From the NCBI RefSeq assembly GCF_900700375.1, contig NC_041710.1, forward strand, positions 24,115,533-24,179,532: a stretch of DNA of 64,000 nt. Reading direction: 5' to 3'. Positions within the stretch are counted from its first letter, which is position 1; each line of letters begins with the position of its first letter. The translations under genes were made by a program, and so were the position numbers. The notes under the pieces are model-generated. The model was not told the origin of the DNA and did not search any database. It saw only the letters and a list, made by a program, of their open reading frames with translations. Of the stretch, positions 1 to 14,100 are shown one piece after another. Source of the stretch: Denticeps clupeoides (lineage: Eukaryota > Chordata > Actinopteri > Clupeiformes > Denticipitidae).

Positions 1-2624
1 TCAACGAGAGCCTCCCCATGTAGGAGAATCACGTCTATCGTCCTTTATCATACTTATGGCGCTTGCTTACATTACTGACAGTATGTTTCAACTGCCATTT
101 CGTTCTTGGACACCACTTTTTATCCTTCTCATCAAATGGTCATGTAATCTTTTGCTCCTTGTGAATTTGTTTCAGATTTCAGAGACCTCTTACTGACATA
201 TTAGTGTGCAGTTCTGAGCACTTAGAGGGAGGCGAGTGAAAAACTATAATCCGTCTGTGGCGGCAATGTTGCAAGCAGAACGTTACCCAGCAGATGCTGA
301 CTGGGGGGGCCGAATGCCTGGGACCAGTCTACGTGGGAGAGGCGTCTACCTCCACGGCCTGTAATAAAAACACCAAGGTTACCATTACTGGCTGCTGTAT
401 TACAGCTGCTATTACAACATGTGGGAGTCAGAGAGAGGGTGGGAGGTCCAACACTCAGGACATGGTACTGTGTAGGTGGGGGTAGGCAGAGTGCGTTTAA
501 GGAGTGGTAATAGACATGGGGGTATGTTATCGTATATAATGTACAGGGGAGATCATATAAAGGGGCGGGTTTATCAGTGGACATCCCCTACCATCCCCAG
601 TTTTCCTGTGTGTTATGTACTGCCATTCTCTGATCTGTTTTTCCTTAATGGAAGACAAAAGACGCCTAAAATTTTACATAAGTTGGCCTTTTTAATGAAT
701 CCATAAAAACTTGATGTCTTTGCTGTCCTGTTGTTTCATGAGTTTGCCTGCCTTGCATTTTTAGTAGGCAGCATCAATTGGGAAAACAATTTATAGCAGA
801 ATAAGCAACTCATTTAGGATCTATGCTTTATTTCAAGCTTTTGTCACACTCATGCAAAGATGTGTGATGTTTGAACAAGGTGGGATATAAAATGAATAAA
901 TAAAAATTTAATTTCTGCGGAAAAATACATTAACAACAGCAGCAGTGTGTTTGTTGCGCCAAAATGAAAGAGGGCTGGTTACACAACGGATGAAGACAGA
1001 ATACGTGTTTTACCCAGAACTGCAAAATCACATATTTAGGGACATGAGCTCTTCAGTTGCTTGCTTTTGCAGAATCACATGGGTTACAAATGTTAACACA
1101 TCCAATCTGCAAGTAACAACGCCATCACACCCTCCCACATTACAGTCTCCATGGAAACACATGGATAGACACGTCATGAATGTTACGCCATGTTAGAAAA
1201 GGGCAATTCTCAGGAAAATGTTAATATTTGCACTTTTACTTGTCCTTATATGTAAGCTGGGTACTCAGATAATGTGAAACATTACTTAATTTCAATTTAT
1301 TTAGAAAACAAAATATTTTTGCAGACATTTGCCGGTAATATTTGCTGACACCTCTCGCAATGTAAATTTTTTTTTACTAATTTCCAAAGCAAATTATTAT
1401 CATAACCCAGACATTCAAAGTTATATTGAATAGTTCATCAGGCTTAATTAAAATATTCATACAATGCACCACATTATAACTCTTAGTACAGGCTATCGTA
1501 TGTTAAATTTAACAGCATTACCTTTAGACCAGTGACATTGTTGTCCCATACATCACACCATCTTGGTCATTTTAGTTGTGTACATTGGTGTTGCACAAAC
1601 ATTATTTTATTGAAGTGTTGCATAATTTTGACACCCATTATACAAAATATTTTATGCAATAGTTTTGTCTGAATGCTTATAGAGTTCACAGAAAAAGTGG
1701 AAGTTTGTATTAAAACGTGAGACTAGTTTTCTGCATCCCGTGCATCACATGGGATGTTTTCAAACTGGTTGTATGGCTTTTGTCATAACTTTATATTAAA
1801 GTACCCAGTAGTAAGGCAAGAAAAGTACTACATATATATGTCACTTGTTCATAGTTCTGACCACTAGTTATGGGCACAACATTTTAAAATGTTTAAAATT
1901 TAAAAAATAAATAAATAAAGTCGAGTGCATCACATCAGCTATGGCAAAAATACTCAATTTATCTATGTAGGGGGGGTCAAATATATATAACTGCAACTTC
2001 AGAGTGGGGAAAAAAAGGCAAAAAGAATATTTTTTAAACAAATAAGCATTGAATAAAAAAAAAATCTACCTTAACCCAGTCATTAATAAATAATTCAGAA
2101 ACTCAGCAATTATTCAGGAGTGCCTACGTCCATACCTGAAATGTTAATACATAGGTGGACGGAATAGACCGTAGACTGATTAACAGAAAAAAGGTTAGTT
2201 CAACAGAGAGTGTGACAGATTAAAAACAAATAAAAAGATGGCCCAGATGAATCTAGCGCAGAGTGGAAATGGTATCCTGGCTTGAACCGCGGGTGATGAA
2301 AGCTTGAACTAACCTACATTACTGCTCCTTCTGCCAAAACACACAACTAGGTCACTAAACCTTTCAGACAGACCATGTTCAAATCACAAAACATGTGAGA
2401 CCACTGGTCTATAGGTCTTATTTGAAACAGAAAAACCTGAATGACTACCGCGAATATTAACAAAACAGAAATGAAACCCACCCAGCAAAAAAAATCAGCG
2501 TAAACAAGCATTCGAATGGAAGCTCTACACATTACGTCCCTGACCTATGGACACTACAGGAAATGGCACCACATGCACTAATTTCCACACCAACCCCACT
2601 GCAGTCATGGCTTGACTGGTTCAT

Positions 2625-2634
2625 TCACACACAG

Positions 2635-2663
<29 letters not shown>
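2625..2663. repeat. (CA)n microsatellite
   Basis: Nearly pure CA repeat with one interruption. Confidence 0.93.
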
Positions 2664-2667
<4 letters not shown>

Positions 2668-3269
2668 CATTCTTTGTAAACCTCTATGGTGATCACGAAC
2701 AACACTGAGGGATTGGTGATATGGGGGCACCACTGTGGTGAAAATAGGAGGGAGAAGAAGGTGTGGAGCGCTACAGAAGGGGAGGGGGAGGGAGGTCACA
2801 GACCTGCATGGAACACCACCGTGCTCTTCTTGCATCCTGACAGGAGCTGAAGATTCCGAAATAATCCCTTGGCTGTCAACTTCACATGGAAGTTGGACAG
2901 CGAGAGTCTGGGAGACCACAGCATGTTTATGGAAGTAAAGTCCCACACTGAAGAGACAGTTCAGGCAAAAGCACGACAGATAATCTCTCAGGATAGCTCA
3001 GGAACAACTGAATGAATAAAATGTAAAAAATAAATAAATAAATAAAATGTATTATATATCCTTCAAAAATGTCAGTGGTTTTGGCTCCACATCTCAAAAA
3101 TGAGGTTGGGAAGAGAAAAAAAAGAACAAAAAAAAAAGTCAAATAAAACAATTAAGAAAATATGACAATACTCAGTGTTCAGAGTATGCAGGTTTTCCAA
3201 ATCCTCCAAAAGGAATATAGTCCAAGAAAAAAGAAGATAATAGCAGTGCCACAAGTCTAATTTAAAAAT

Positions 3270-3640
3270 GGAACCCCTCTGCGAAAGACAACCACGACGT
3301 CCACTGCCGTAACCCGCACGCTTACAGCCCCAGAAACGAGACACGCGCACGCATATTAGAAGAGAAAGAGAAAATAATCCTCTTTTCTTTTTGGTCTAGT
3401 CGCTCACACACAGACAAAGCTCAGCTTCAGCATCACAGCAGCGAGAATAACACACAAACACAGCGATGCTTGGAGGCAGGGGAGCCGAGGACGGAAGGGG
3501 GAGGAGGACCGACGGGGAGAGCGTGTAGAGAAGGGAGTGGGCGGGACGACAGTAATCTCTCTCACTCTCTCTCTCTCCCTCCCGCTCACTGTCAGGGCGA
3601 GTAGAGGAGGGGGAGGGGGAGGTGGAGAGGGAGACGACGA
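3270..3640 (-). promoter_or_regulatory. GC-rich block inside mtus1, possible internal promoter
   Basis: This block is richer in CpG (cgacg, cacgcgcacgc, cgacggggagagcg) than the AT-rich DNA around it and lies downstream of the last recognised mtus1 exon. The human gene has an internal promoter for a short isoform (ATIP1) in a comparable place. No convincing first exon with a donor was found here, so this is inference from composition and gene position only. Confidence 0.22.
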
Positions 3641-4866
3641 AAGGTACAAATGCAAGAGATGGTGGTTCTAAGCAAGCACGCTCAGGAACACCAGATGGAG
3701 GGTTAAATAAAGAAATTAAGTCTAGATTTCTGGCTTCCTCCTCTTCTCCTGTCCTGCCTCATTCCATTTGCTATTCTGAGGTCATTCTTCTTTGTGATGT
3801 GTGTGTGTGTGTGTGTGTGAGAAAATCAGCAGTCAGTCAAAGGATGTCTTTGTGACATAGAAGGAAGAATGAACGGAGAGAGTCAAACACACAGACATCA
3901 TGCCCAGGAATACTAATGGATGAATGTTCTATAGAGCGTTTCCAAAAGGCCTGTGGGTCTTGGTGCTTGTCCACCATTGTGTCTTTGTATTTGCAAATTA
4001 ACAATAAGTCACAAAGAAAAGAATATTTCTCTCAGCAAATAAACATCTATAAACATCATCTATATTTAGATCATTTTATCTAATGTTTATAATTTATCTA
4101 AATCATTAAAAATGTAGAAACCCATAAATTGTCTGAAGAATCAAAATGTAGAGGACATGCTGCAAACGCACTGCTGAAAACAGTCCAGGGGGTAGATGAT
4201 GACACACACACACACACACACACAGTCACATACAGTCACACACACTCTAACATGCACAGGCCTCCAAGACTGGTCTCTGGGGACTCACAGGAGAAGAGTG
4301 ACATGCCGGGACTATGCTAATCAAAGCCATCTGGAACTAGAGCCACACATTCACAGCTCTGAGGACCAGGGCCGACACCGTGCCTCTCCATCAGGCAGAG
4401 GTGGGGAAGGAAGGGGCGGGGTGAGCGTTATTGGGGGAGGGTTCCTCTCAAGGCATTTCTAAGTACTTGACTGAACGCCTGCGGTATAACACATAAAAAT
4501 GGGAATATTTTTGCTGACAGGTTTACGACGTTTGAAGAGCTGTATCTATTTGACTGACACCCTTGTGCTTGATGAGCGTGTCTGTCTATACCAGTGCTGT
4601 GCCCCTGACTGGTCTGGTTTAAATTAGAGGCTGTGGTGAAGGCCGAGTTGGTGTGGAGACTCCCAGACTGGAAGACTGAATCACAGAACAACACACAATA
4701 GCATTCGCGCACACACACACACGCACACACGCACACGCACACTAATATGGCTTCTGAGGCAAAAAATTTGCAAAAAGGGGGAAATATATTAATTTAACCT
4801 GCGAGCTGGCAGTGCATTCAACAACAGTGTAAAAAGCACAGCGACAATACTGTTCCAGTCTGGGGA

Positions 4867-4870
<4 letters not shown>

Positions 4871-4912
<42 letters not shown>
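4871..4912. repeat. (GA)n microsatellite
   Basis: Uninterrupted GA repeat of about 21 units. Confidence 0.95.
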
Positions 4913-4916
<4 letters not shown>

Positions 4917-5591
4917 TTCCAGCAGACACTCGGCCCTGTGAAAGTGGGTAGCAACACCTGCTCCAGTGAGTAACAATAAAACAAAAGAGAAGCCCCCTCC
5001 CCAGCTCACACGTTGGCCCAGTGTCTGCTTAGAGAATAGCCTCCATTGTGAGTATAATAAAAATACAAATCGTAGCTGGAAAAATAACGCCTCAGAATTC
5101 CATTTAACCATGCAGTCAGTGAAAACCGCTTTTAAAAAAAAAAGGAGAAGGGTGGGAGCAGGAATGCAGCTTGTGCTTTTGAAAATAACATTGCACAATT
5201 CTACAGAACGACACACTAAAGGGGGGCATTGTGGGGCCTTGCAGTGGTTTCCATTAGTGATTATAACCGCTGAACACACGCGTGTTTACACGGAGCAAGT
5301 CATCTGGTCCCAGAGAGACATAAACAAACTTCCTTTCAGATGGAGCGTAATGAGCGTTTAGGGAAATTTGCTGGCCTATTAAGTGAGCGGGATGGATTAC
5401 ACAGCGGGGCAGAAAACAAATAAACTACACATGGACATCAAAACCAGATCAGCACAACCGGACGTGTATCTGTAGTTGTAAAAGGCAAGAGGAAGGTTAG
5501 AATGAAACATTCACCCACACACACACACAGAATGACACTGACTCAGGAGTCAGTAGCAGCAAAACAAGAAACCAGGCGACGACTTACTTAC

Positions 5592-8500
5592 CCATGACTG
5601 CAGCAGAAGGCCGGATCATCCTTGCAGAGCCATGCCTCTGCAGAGGACTGTGGGTAGTTTTGGACAACGCATGTCCAGCCATCACTGGAGTCTTCATCAC
5701 TACAGTCACACAAGAGAAGTAGTCAAATCCCATTGAGCTGGCTTCTACGATCAAAGCCTGAGCAGAGCAACAGAGGTGAAACGGAAGTCTGGCGCAGACC
5801 ATGGGCCGCTTTCTACTGGCTGAGGCGGGGTCAACTCACAGCCCTAAATGTGTGAGGAGGCAGTAAATTCACACCTCTGCCAATTGATACCCACCACATT
5901 TTTATTATCAAAGCATAAGTATTTCATAACAACCAATCAATCTTATTTCATTATGAAGGACCTTAAAACAAAATCATTTATGGCTTTTCAGCAGATGCCA
6001 TTATCCAGAGCAACATAAAGTTAGTAGTTACAGAGAAAGTCTCCCTGGAGAAATTTAGTATTCAGTGTCAGTGCCATTCATTAGACCCGCAACTATTTCA
6101 TCCATCGGCGCAACAACATTAAAATATACTCTGATGTGTTTGCCCTCCAGCTGTTTCCTAACATGTTTTTGAGATTATGCATAATGTACAGCTATAGTTT
6201 TAAAGGTGCCGTGTTGAGTCAGTTCAGCTAACATCACATGAATCCATGTTCTATAGAAGTTGATACTACTCAGAACAGAAAAAAACACTTGCTTCCTCAT
6301 GACCCTTGTTAAAAATCTTTTGTTAGATATCTTGTGAATTCTGCTAGCTGATCTGGTGCACACGTGTCTTTCTTAACAGGTCCTGGGTGCATGGCCAGCA
6401 GATGTAAACTGTAAATACCTGCTAAATCTGCTCCAGTCAGAAAAAGAAACCATAGATGCCAACAATTCATTGTAAAAGTAGGTTTTGTCACTATGTTCAA
6501 AAATGCTTTGATGACGTATTATTTGACTCACTGACTTGTGATTATGTGCAGGATTATTTTTCTTGCTAAAAAAAAAAAAAAAAAAAAAAGCAGAAGTTGC
6601 AGAGTCACATTCCAAAAATTCCACCATCAAATCCAGAGCAAAATATTTATTTGACTGAGAATAGTTTCTGTTTAATCAATCACTGTATTACCAACAATTA
6701 CATAAAAAAAAAAAAACAATTACATCTCTATAAACTGAACTCATCACCACAGTAAATCAGGTGAAACGTTTAAGTAAAAATGTTAATGGTCTTGATGACC
6801 TGATTAAAGTTAATGTGTGTGAATTTCTTGATTTTCCACTGGTTGTTGTATTACACCGGGGCACAAGGAGCACATTTACATTTAAATACATTTACTATGA
6901 AAATCAAGGACCATCTCAACTGCATTTGTGGTCAAAAACAACTGGAAATCCCAGTCTAGCAACATTCGATGGAAACTCCACTTGCCCATGATGTACTCTA
7001 CAGACCCTATAATGAAACCAAGTATGGTTATATGGTTATCAGACGGATAACCATATAACCATCTATCGGCACAGGAACCAGATACTTGATCAGTCTCTAG
7101 TAATCTCACGACTGGATTACTGTAACTCTCTCCAAGCAGGTCTACCTCTGAATGCCATCCTACAACTAATGCAAAATGCAGCAGCACGACTGGTTTTCAA
7201 CCTTCCCGAATTCTCCAACACCACCCCACTGCTACGCTCCCTCCACTGGCTCCCAGTAGCTACAGTATTCAAAATACTGACGCTGGCCTACAAAGCCAAA
7301 CATGGAGTAGCACCATCTTACCTCACTGCCCTTATTATACCGCACCTCGTATACTCCGAGCCTCCAGTAATGCTCGCCTGGTCCCTCCATCTCTGAAGGT
7401 AAAAGGAAAATACTAATCTAGACTCTTCTCTGTCTTGGCCCCTCGGTGGTGGAATCAACTTCCCCTTGAGGTCAGAACAGCTCAGTCACTGAGTATTTTC
7501 AAGAAGCATCTTGAGACCTTCCTCTTTAGGGAATACTTAGACTAACTTGTAGCTTTCTTATAGTCTGATTTATGCAAAAACTATGAAGTTAATAAAATGA
7601 TTGTATTCATGGTTCACTGATGGTAACATGAAACCATGTTGTAAGTCGCTCTGGATGAGGGAATCTGCCAAATGCCATTAATGTATATAAGTAAAAGTCT
7701 ATTTAACTTCACTTTTTTAATTCCCTAATATTGATCACCAAGAGGTAATACCAAAGACAACTGGTTACAAGCTTATGTGATTTTTCGTGTGTATACAGAT
7801 ATTCACCTGTTGAGGAGCTCTTCTCATGGAACGAGGTTGCCCTGTTCCGGATTCTCGTAGGTCTGGAGGTGGGCGGCTTCCCGGTGACCTGTGATCCAAC
7901 TGCAGGTGCTGCACAGCTGGGCTTCTCCTCAGACTTGGTACCTAGAGCTGAGTGTGTAATTCAGAAATAAAGCAAAACGTTACAAAAATGTATATCACTA
8001 GATTGATAAATTAATAAATAAATAAGACCGCAAAGAATGTTGCTGGATTGTATGAAAGGTCTTACATTTTACATTTGTACACATTTGTATTTTTGTAAGT
8101 TTTATATTTGTAAAACTGCTGTAGAAATGCATACATTATTCATGTGGGAGACTGTTGAGCGGGAGCAGTTTAATGATTACAAACTGATTAAAAGCTGCTT
8201 ATCAGGCCCATAGATAGAGAATCAGAAAGGTTTAGTAAATTAAATCCCTGTCCGATTGCACATGTTGCACTTACTGAAGCAAATGGCATTTGTGCAGTAA
8301 TTGTGATTGAGCAACACGTCCTCAAATAGCACTGCTGTGAATGCTGGGATGACTGTGGTATCTGCATCTTCGGTGTTTTATATTTACCACTCACCACAGG
8401 GTGATTGATTTAGGGCTACGTGTCTTTTCTTGTCTCCTCCACAGTTCTGTGTCTCGACCCGCTACCCTGCCCCACATCAGTGTCTATTTGTGACCACTGG

Positions 8501-11074
8501 GCTTCTGCGCCTCTAAAAAATTCATTCTGTAGGCATTAGTGGTGTGTCACTGATAACCTGATGTGGCATGAGAAATGGAACGGAGATGTAAAATGGTCCC
8601 AGATCCAAAAACAAAGATTACAAAATAATCCTTAAAATACAGAATGTTGGAAATCAGACAAGTTTATGACTGCATCTCCATCCAGAAAGAAGATTTGACC
8701 TGGAGGGCTGACCAAACATTTCTTAAGTAATATTGTTAGAAAATCCACTCTAAACTAACAGAGAGTCCATTAGTTCATAACACACTTATGATATAGTGCG
8801 GTTATGAGAATATGGCTGATTTGAGATCATCCCAGCTGTACCCAGCAGACCTGTAGCGACAGAACTGCAGAAGTGCTTCTAATCCCGCAGATTTAAACGC
8901 TGAAATGACATGCCCCCACCCCCACCTTGAATTTGGGTCAAGGGAGCACACATGGATAAAGTCAATCCAGATGTGACCTCTGTGCTGAAGAGAAGATTCT
9001 GGAATGTTACAGAAATGTGGGGCATGGATTATGTGGACAGAAGGGAACAAGTGACCAGGGTTAGAGGACTGCAACGGTTCATGTAAGCATTTTATGAGAA
9101 GGAACTAGAGGAACTACAAGGACAGAAGACAGACGTTTCACTGTAGTTTGGTGGGCTGCATGAACGTAGGTGGGAAAAACATCAAGCTTGACTCATGTTT
9201 TGAACAGTGACTTCCATTTTACCCACATCTCGTCCTCACCTTTAGCAGCCGGGTTGCTTTCGCTGACTATGCTGCCCAATGATGAAGAGCTGAGGCTCGT
9301 GGGTAGGCCCTTGACTGGCAGCTTGGAGCCACTGGGGAGGCGGGCGACAGCAGCACCAGCAGGAATCTGGGAATGCCTGGAGGTGGCAGGCGCTGTGGTT
9401 GGGGAATCTGATGAAGCTGCTGTGACTCGCTCGGTCATACGAGTCTTGGCTGGAGCCAGATGGGTAAATGGGGGGGGGGGGTGTAAATGTATAATATTTA
9501 ATAATATTGTACAAATACAATAAGACATACATATTACAGACAAAATGACATATAGAGTGGATAAAGAGCAGAGTCAGGTTCCCAGGTCATCCAGCTTCTT
9601 AAACTGCATTACAAGAGAGACGTAGAGGAGGTGGGAGAGGGAGTGAGGAAAAAAATGTCAGCAGTGGCGAGCACACTGCATTGCAGATGTGACACTGAGT
9701 GAGGGTGAATGGAGCATCAGCAACTTTTCCAGCAGCTTAACCTCTCAGCCCAGATGAAGGGCAGACAGAGGCATGTGCAGCATGGCCGGGCCTTCAAAAT
9801 GGTGCAGAAATAGAGAGAGAGCAAGAATGTAAAGGTGCTGCCCAGTTGGAACGTCCATCCTTCGGAATCCTCCACACGAACCCAGAAGTCATAGTCCCCT
9901 GGTCTTTGTGCCTACGGCGCTTTCCATACAAGCTGCCTTCGAATGGCTCAGGACTGGAGCTCTGTTGTGGGAACCCCTTACTACTTCCTGCTCATTCTTC
10001 CTCCTCACAACACACGCTTCCTAACAGGAGAAATCACACCCTCCAGGCTCAGTGACTCACTTTTCCTCTAAGCACCCTGGGAGAACAAACTGTACGTGTG
10101 CATGCATGCATGCATGCATGAAAGAAAAAAAAAAAAAAAAAAAAAACTTTCAGCAGGTAACCATGGTGATGACCTTAACAGTCCTTTAGTTTGAGACACA
10201 TTAATCTAAATAGAGGAGTGGGAGGCAAAAAACATCACCTTTGCTTGTCGGCCCTCTGCTGTTACAATGCGGTACTACACTTCCATCAGCAGCCTAAGCT
10301 CCTAAAATGCATAATCTGTTCCTTTATGGTTGTTTTTCTATTAAATTCATTAACCTTAACTTAAGCTACAAGATTTAAATGGGGAATAGTAAAGCGGCAT
10401 GGTGCTTATCACTAATGGGTTTAAATATGAATGGGCCACCCCTGAAACATTTACATCAGCAGATAATATACCCAAAGTCAAAAATTCTAAACCATAGAAC
10501 TGACAAAGAAAGAAAGCAGAATTGTCTTTTGTGTATGATTATGGTTAATAAATACGGTCATGATTATTATAAATTATAGTATGACAATCCAATGCCTGAA
10601 AGGGATCCTCTTTAATATGGTAAATTCTAAATACGCAATTGTTCTGTGATTCACTAGCAGCATGTTTCTGTGTCCATACGCACAGACAACTCCAGACACA
10701 ACTAAGTCCTTTGTTAAAATGAACAAATCTTCATATGGAAGAAAATGCCCTCAGGCAAAGTCCAAAGCACAGAATGAAAAGACAAGTGCAAAAAAAGAAA
10801 AGAAGGGGGAGGGGGGGGGGGGTCTCATTTCCTGAGGAAATGTGGGTTCAGTGTAGTGACAAGCATGAGAGAAACTCTTCTCCAACCTGGGTTTGAAAAA
10901 ATAAAAATAAAAGTGTCAGCCAGAGTGAGAGAACAGATAAAAATAATAGGAGGAGGAGGAGGAGGAGGAGAGAAACAGGAAAAACACCCATGCTGGTGCT
11001 TACACAACACTGCGGAGTCCGATTCTGCATTCTACTCAAACACCAGATGCTTCCCACTTTACCTCCTCTCATAA

Positions 11075-11109
<35 letters not shown>

Positions 11110-14100
11110 GGCCTTGAGAGACGTATGGTAGAAGTATTAGCAGCTCCCTGGCACGCAGTGCGTGATCCTGAGTGCATCTGTAGGTGTGAGCGTGTGTGAG
11201 GTGGAGGTAGAGGAATGTGGAAAGCGTTTAACTTGGCATTACAGCGTCAGCTTGCCCGGACTGGCGTAATTGCAGGGAGAGGAAAGCCGGTGGGTACGGA
11301 TTACGGTACAGATTCAGCACCAGAAATCGGCGCTCGTGCAGGGGCTCTGCGACTCACCCCCTGTCGGAATCGTCCGGCCCCTGGGCGGTGACGCGGTCCC
11401 ACTCGGTCGGCCGTCTCGCCCGGTGCCTCCGGGTTTGGGTCTTTGGGCTTGAGCCGCGGTGGTAGTTGATGCCAGGGAAGAGGACACTTGGACGAGCACA
11501 GCGGCGGGCAGGCCAGGCTTGGAGCGGAGCCTGGAGGAGACGTTCTGCAGAAACAGCTGTCGTTTAGTCACCGCTTCCCAGCCCATGGGTCCCAGCTCAG
11601 AGCTGCGCAGGGTGACCATGGTGTTGGCCATTCCGGAGTTCGGGCAAAACTGCTCGAAGCAGCCGCGTCAGAAAGGAACGAGGGAGGAGGAAAAGTGGGA
11701 GGTGAGAGCGAGAGAGAGAGCGAGAGAAGGGAAAGAGGGAGGGAAGAACGACACGAGTCCGAACGAGAGAGAAGAAGAAGAAAAAAAAAAAAAAAAGTTC
11801 TGTTCTCGCTGAGCTCCAGTAACAGCTCCGCGCTCCACCCTCGCCTTCCCCCTCACTATAAACACTCGGAACACATGGAGCCAGTTTGCGGAGTGAAAAA
11901 GAGGAAACAGACACTGCCAGTCCTCTTACTCGAACCCGTCATTCTTTCATTTCTGTTTCTCTTGTAACAATGTCAAATGCCTGCAAATCGCATAACAACA
12001 CGCCGGTCCTACAGTTAAACTGCAAAAAAAAAAAAAAAACTCGCTGTTTGCTTAACCACATGCGGCTGACAGCCGACGAAACCACGTTCCGAAACAGAAC
12101 GCTGAGATTGACACGGCATTCCTGGAGTCTAAGACAGCAATTACTGATCCGCCGTAGCGTTCTTGCGGTGCGTGCTTCACTTACTGACACTGTGCGTAAC
12201 CATGCCTTAACAGAACCTTCCAGGCTGAACCGCAGTACTGCACAGTCAGGCAGCAACATGTACGAGGAGAAACTTGTTGGTTCAGCATCGTGAGGGGTGT
12301 AACGTGGATCGCTAAACATAATCATGCCAGTCGGGCACCCCTAATTTCGTGGGTACGTCGCTTCACAGCGCAAGCGCTTTAGGTGCCCTGCACAAACCAA
12401 GCCGGTATTATAATTATTGGTTGTCTCATTTATGGCAGCACAACCATACAGATGATTCCATCTTGCCTTAGTTGGGGAAGAGTAAAAAACTGATTACTTT
12501 GCATTGCAGTTAATGGCTGTACCATTTAAAACCCAACGGTAACATCATTCTTGTCATTAAATGCAAGATAAAGGGATTCACACATGATAAACGGGTGGAT
12601 CGCGTGAACAATTACCTTTTTGCTGCTCTTTGGTTTCTCGCCGGTCTGCTTCTCCACAGCACTTGCTGCTGCGAGCGCCTCACAATCGTTATTTGGGGCA
12701 GAGGCGGGAGCCGCTTTGAGACCTTCGACTTTCTTCTCTTGCCGATCCTCCGAGGCACATCCGGGCTCCTCTACAATGGCCTGCTTTTTATGGTCACCAA
12801 TGGAATTTAATTCGGAGCAAACACCAGCACTCGAGGTCTTTTTCGCCCCCTTAACCGGGGCTTTGGGCTTGGGGTCAGCCGTTCGGCTCACATGTGGTTT
12901 CGACCCGGACGCTTTCGTAGGAGTGGTTGAACTTTTTCCATTGCTTCCATCGCCTTGCTGGTTCTGGGCAGGCTCATGGGTTGCTGTGGATAACTTTTTG
13001 GCATTGCTGGGGCGTGAATGGGCAGCTCTGATCTTTGCCTGGGTGAGACTGGACTTTCCTGGGGCAGGTGTAGGCCTGGACACAATCTTAGATTTGACAT
13101 TCTTCAGATCCATCTTTGGGAACGTCTTCAGGCCATTTTTTCCGGGCTTTGTTACCACAGAAACTGCAGTCCTACCGGTCGGTTGATCGTTTTTCTTTTG
13201 CGCTGAAGACACCGGAGGTGGCAGATGTTGGGTCTCAGAAGGTGATTCCTTTGATGGAAATGAAAGGACCTGTGAAGATTCTTCTACTCTTGTTAAGGTC
13301 TGAGGCTTACAGTTTGGTGCCCCACCCACTGAAATTCTTCCCTCGGAATTACTTGATCGGGGAACTCCATTTGGTGCCTCAGTTTTCAGCTCTTTCTCTT
13401 CTTTCTTAGGCAAATCTAGTAGACAGATCTCAGTTAATATTTCTACAGTGTCTTCCGGTTCTCCAGCATGAACCAGGTTTTCAGGGCTGTTGGAGAAAAC
13501 GGGCTGGTTTGGATCCTCTATTAGAACCTTCACCTCTGAGAGTGCTGAAGAATGCTCAGAAGGGCAATGAGTGGCCCAAACAGTTTTTTTGAGGCTGAAG
13601 CTGTTTCTTTCCATCACAATTTCTCTGGAACTCACGGACAGAAACAAGTCATCGTCATCAAACTCATTCTCAGGGGATGAGCACATTAGAGCTTCGGTGG
13701 CTGCAGAGTCTGGCGAGTCTTCAGAGACCCGTCTTCCATAAGGCATTTCATTGTGGTTGTCAGGAACACCACTGTCATTGTCACACTGCTGGAATACCTC
13801 AGAGAGGTCTTTCCAACTACCATCATTAGTGGGCGCATCAAGGTAGATAGACATTGAGTTGTCATTGGACCCAGACCAATCATGTGTCATAACTGCGTAG
13901 GGTATTATGGTCCCACTGTCACTGGATTCTACTTCAGAACCCATTTTCATTTTGCCTCCAATTACATCATCCTCCATAGAGCTGTTCACATGGTCACTGC
14001 TGACGCTGCTGGTGCTGTCCAAAGAGTCTGGAGAAGATCCACCTTGGCTGAAAGGGGATGAAGCGGATGAGAAGGCTGACTTGGGAAAGGCATTGCCATT

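Larger units (their letters stand above)
1..5591. other. Intron sequence of mtus1 with microsatellites
   Basis: I found no further coding exon of the needed phase here. The stretch is AT-rich at 700-2300. It holds (CA)n at about 2625-2663, (GT)n at 3797-3819, (CA)n at 4201-4224, (GA)n at 4871-4912 and further short CA tracts at 4711-4741 and 5515-5528. Open frames such as the one at 4818-5279 run through these simple repeats and look like chance. Confidence 0.6.

Noticed and set aside
222-584. 120-codon minus-strand frame as a further mtus1 exon
   Set aside because: No acceptor and donor of the required phase were seen, and the sequence shows no resemblance to the MTUS coiled coil.
4818-5279. 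153-codon minus-strand frame
   Set aside because: It runs through a long GA repeat (Ser-Leu repeats in translation) and has no domain or splice support.
11488-11967. 159-codon plus-strand frame
   Set aside because: It crosses a purine-rich simple region antisense to an mtus1 exon, and the Arg/Glu/Lys repeats in translation come from composition.
12620-13186. 188-codon plus-strand open frame
   Set aside because: It lies antisense to the large mtus1 exon, which has an in-frame upstream stop, a good donor and family motifs. The plus frame has no recognisable domain.
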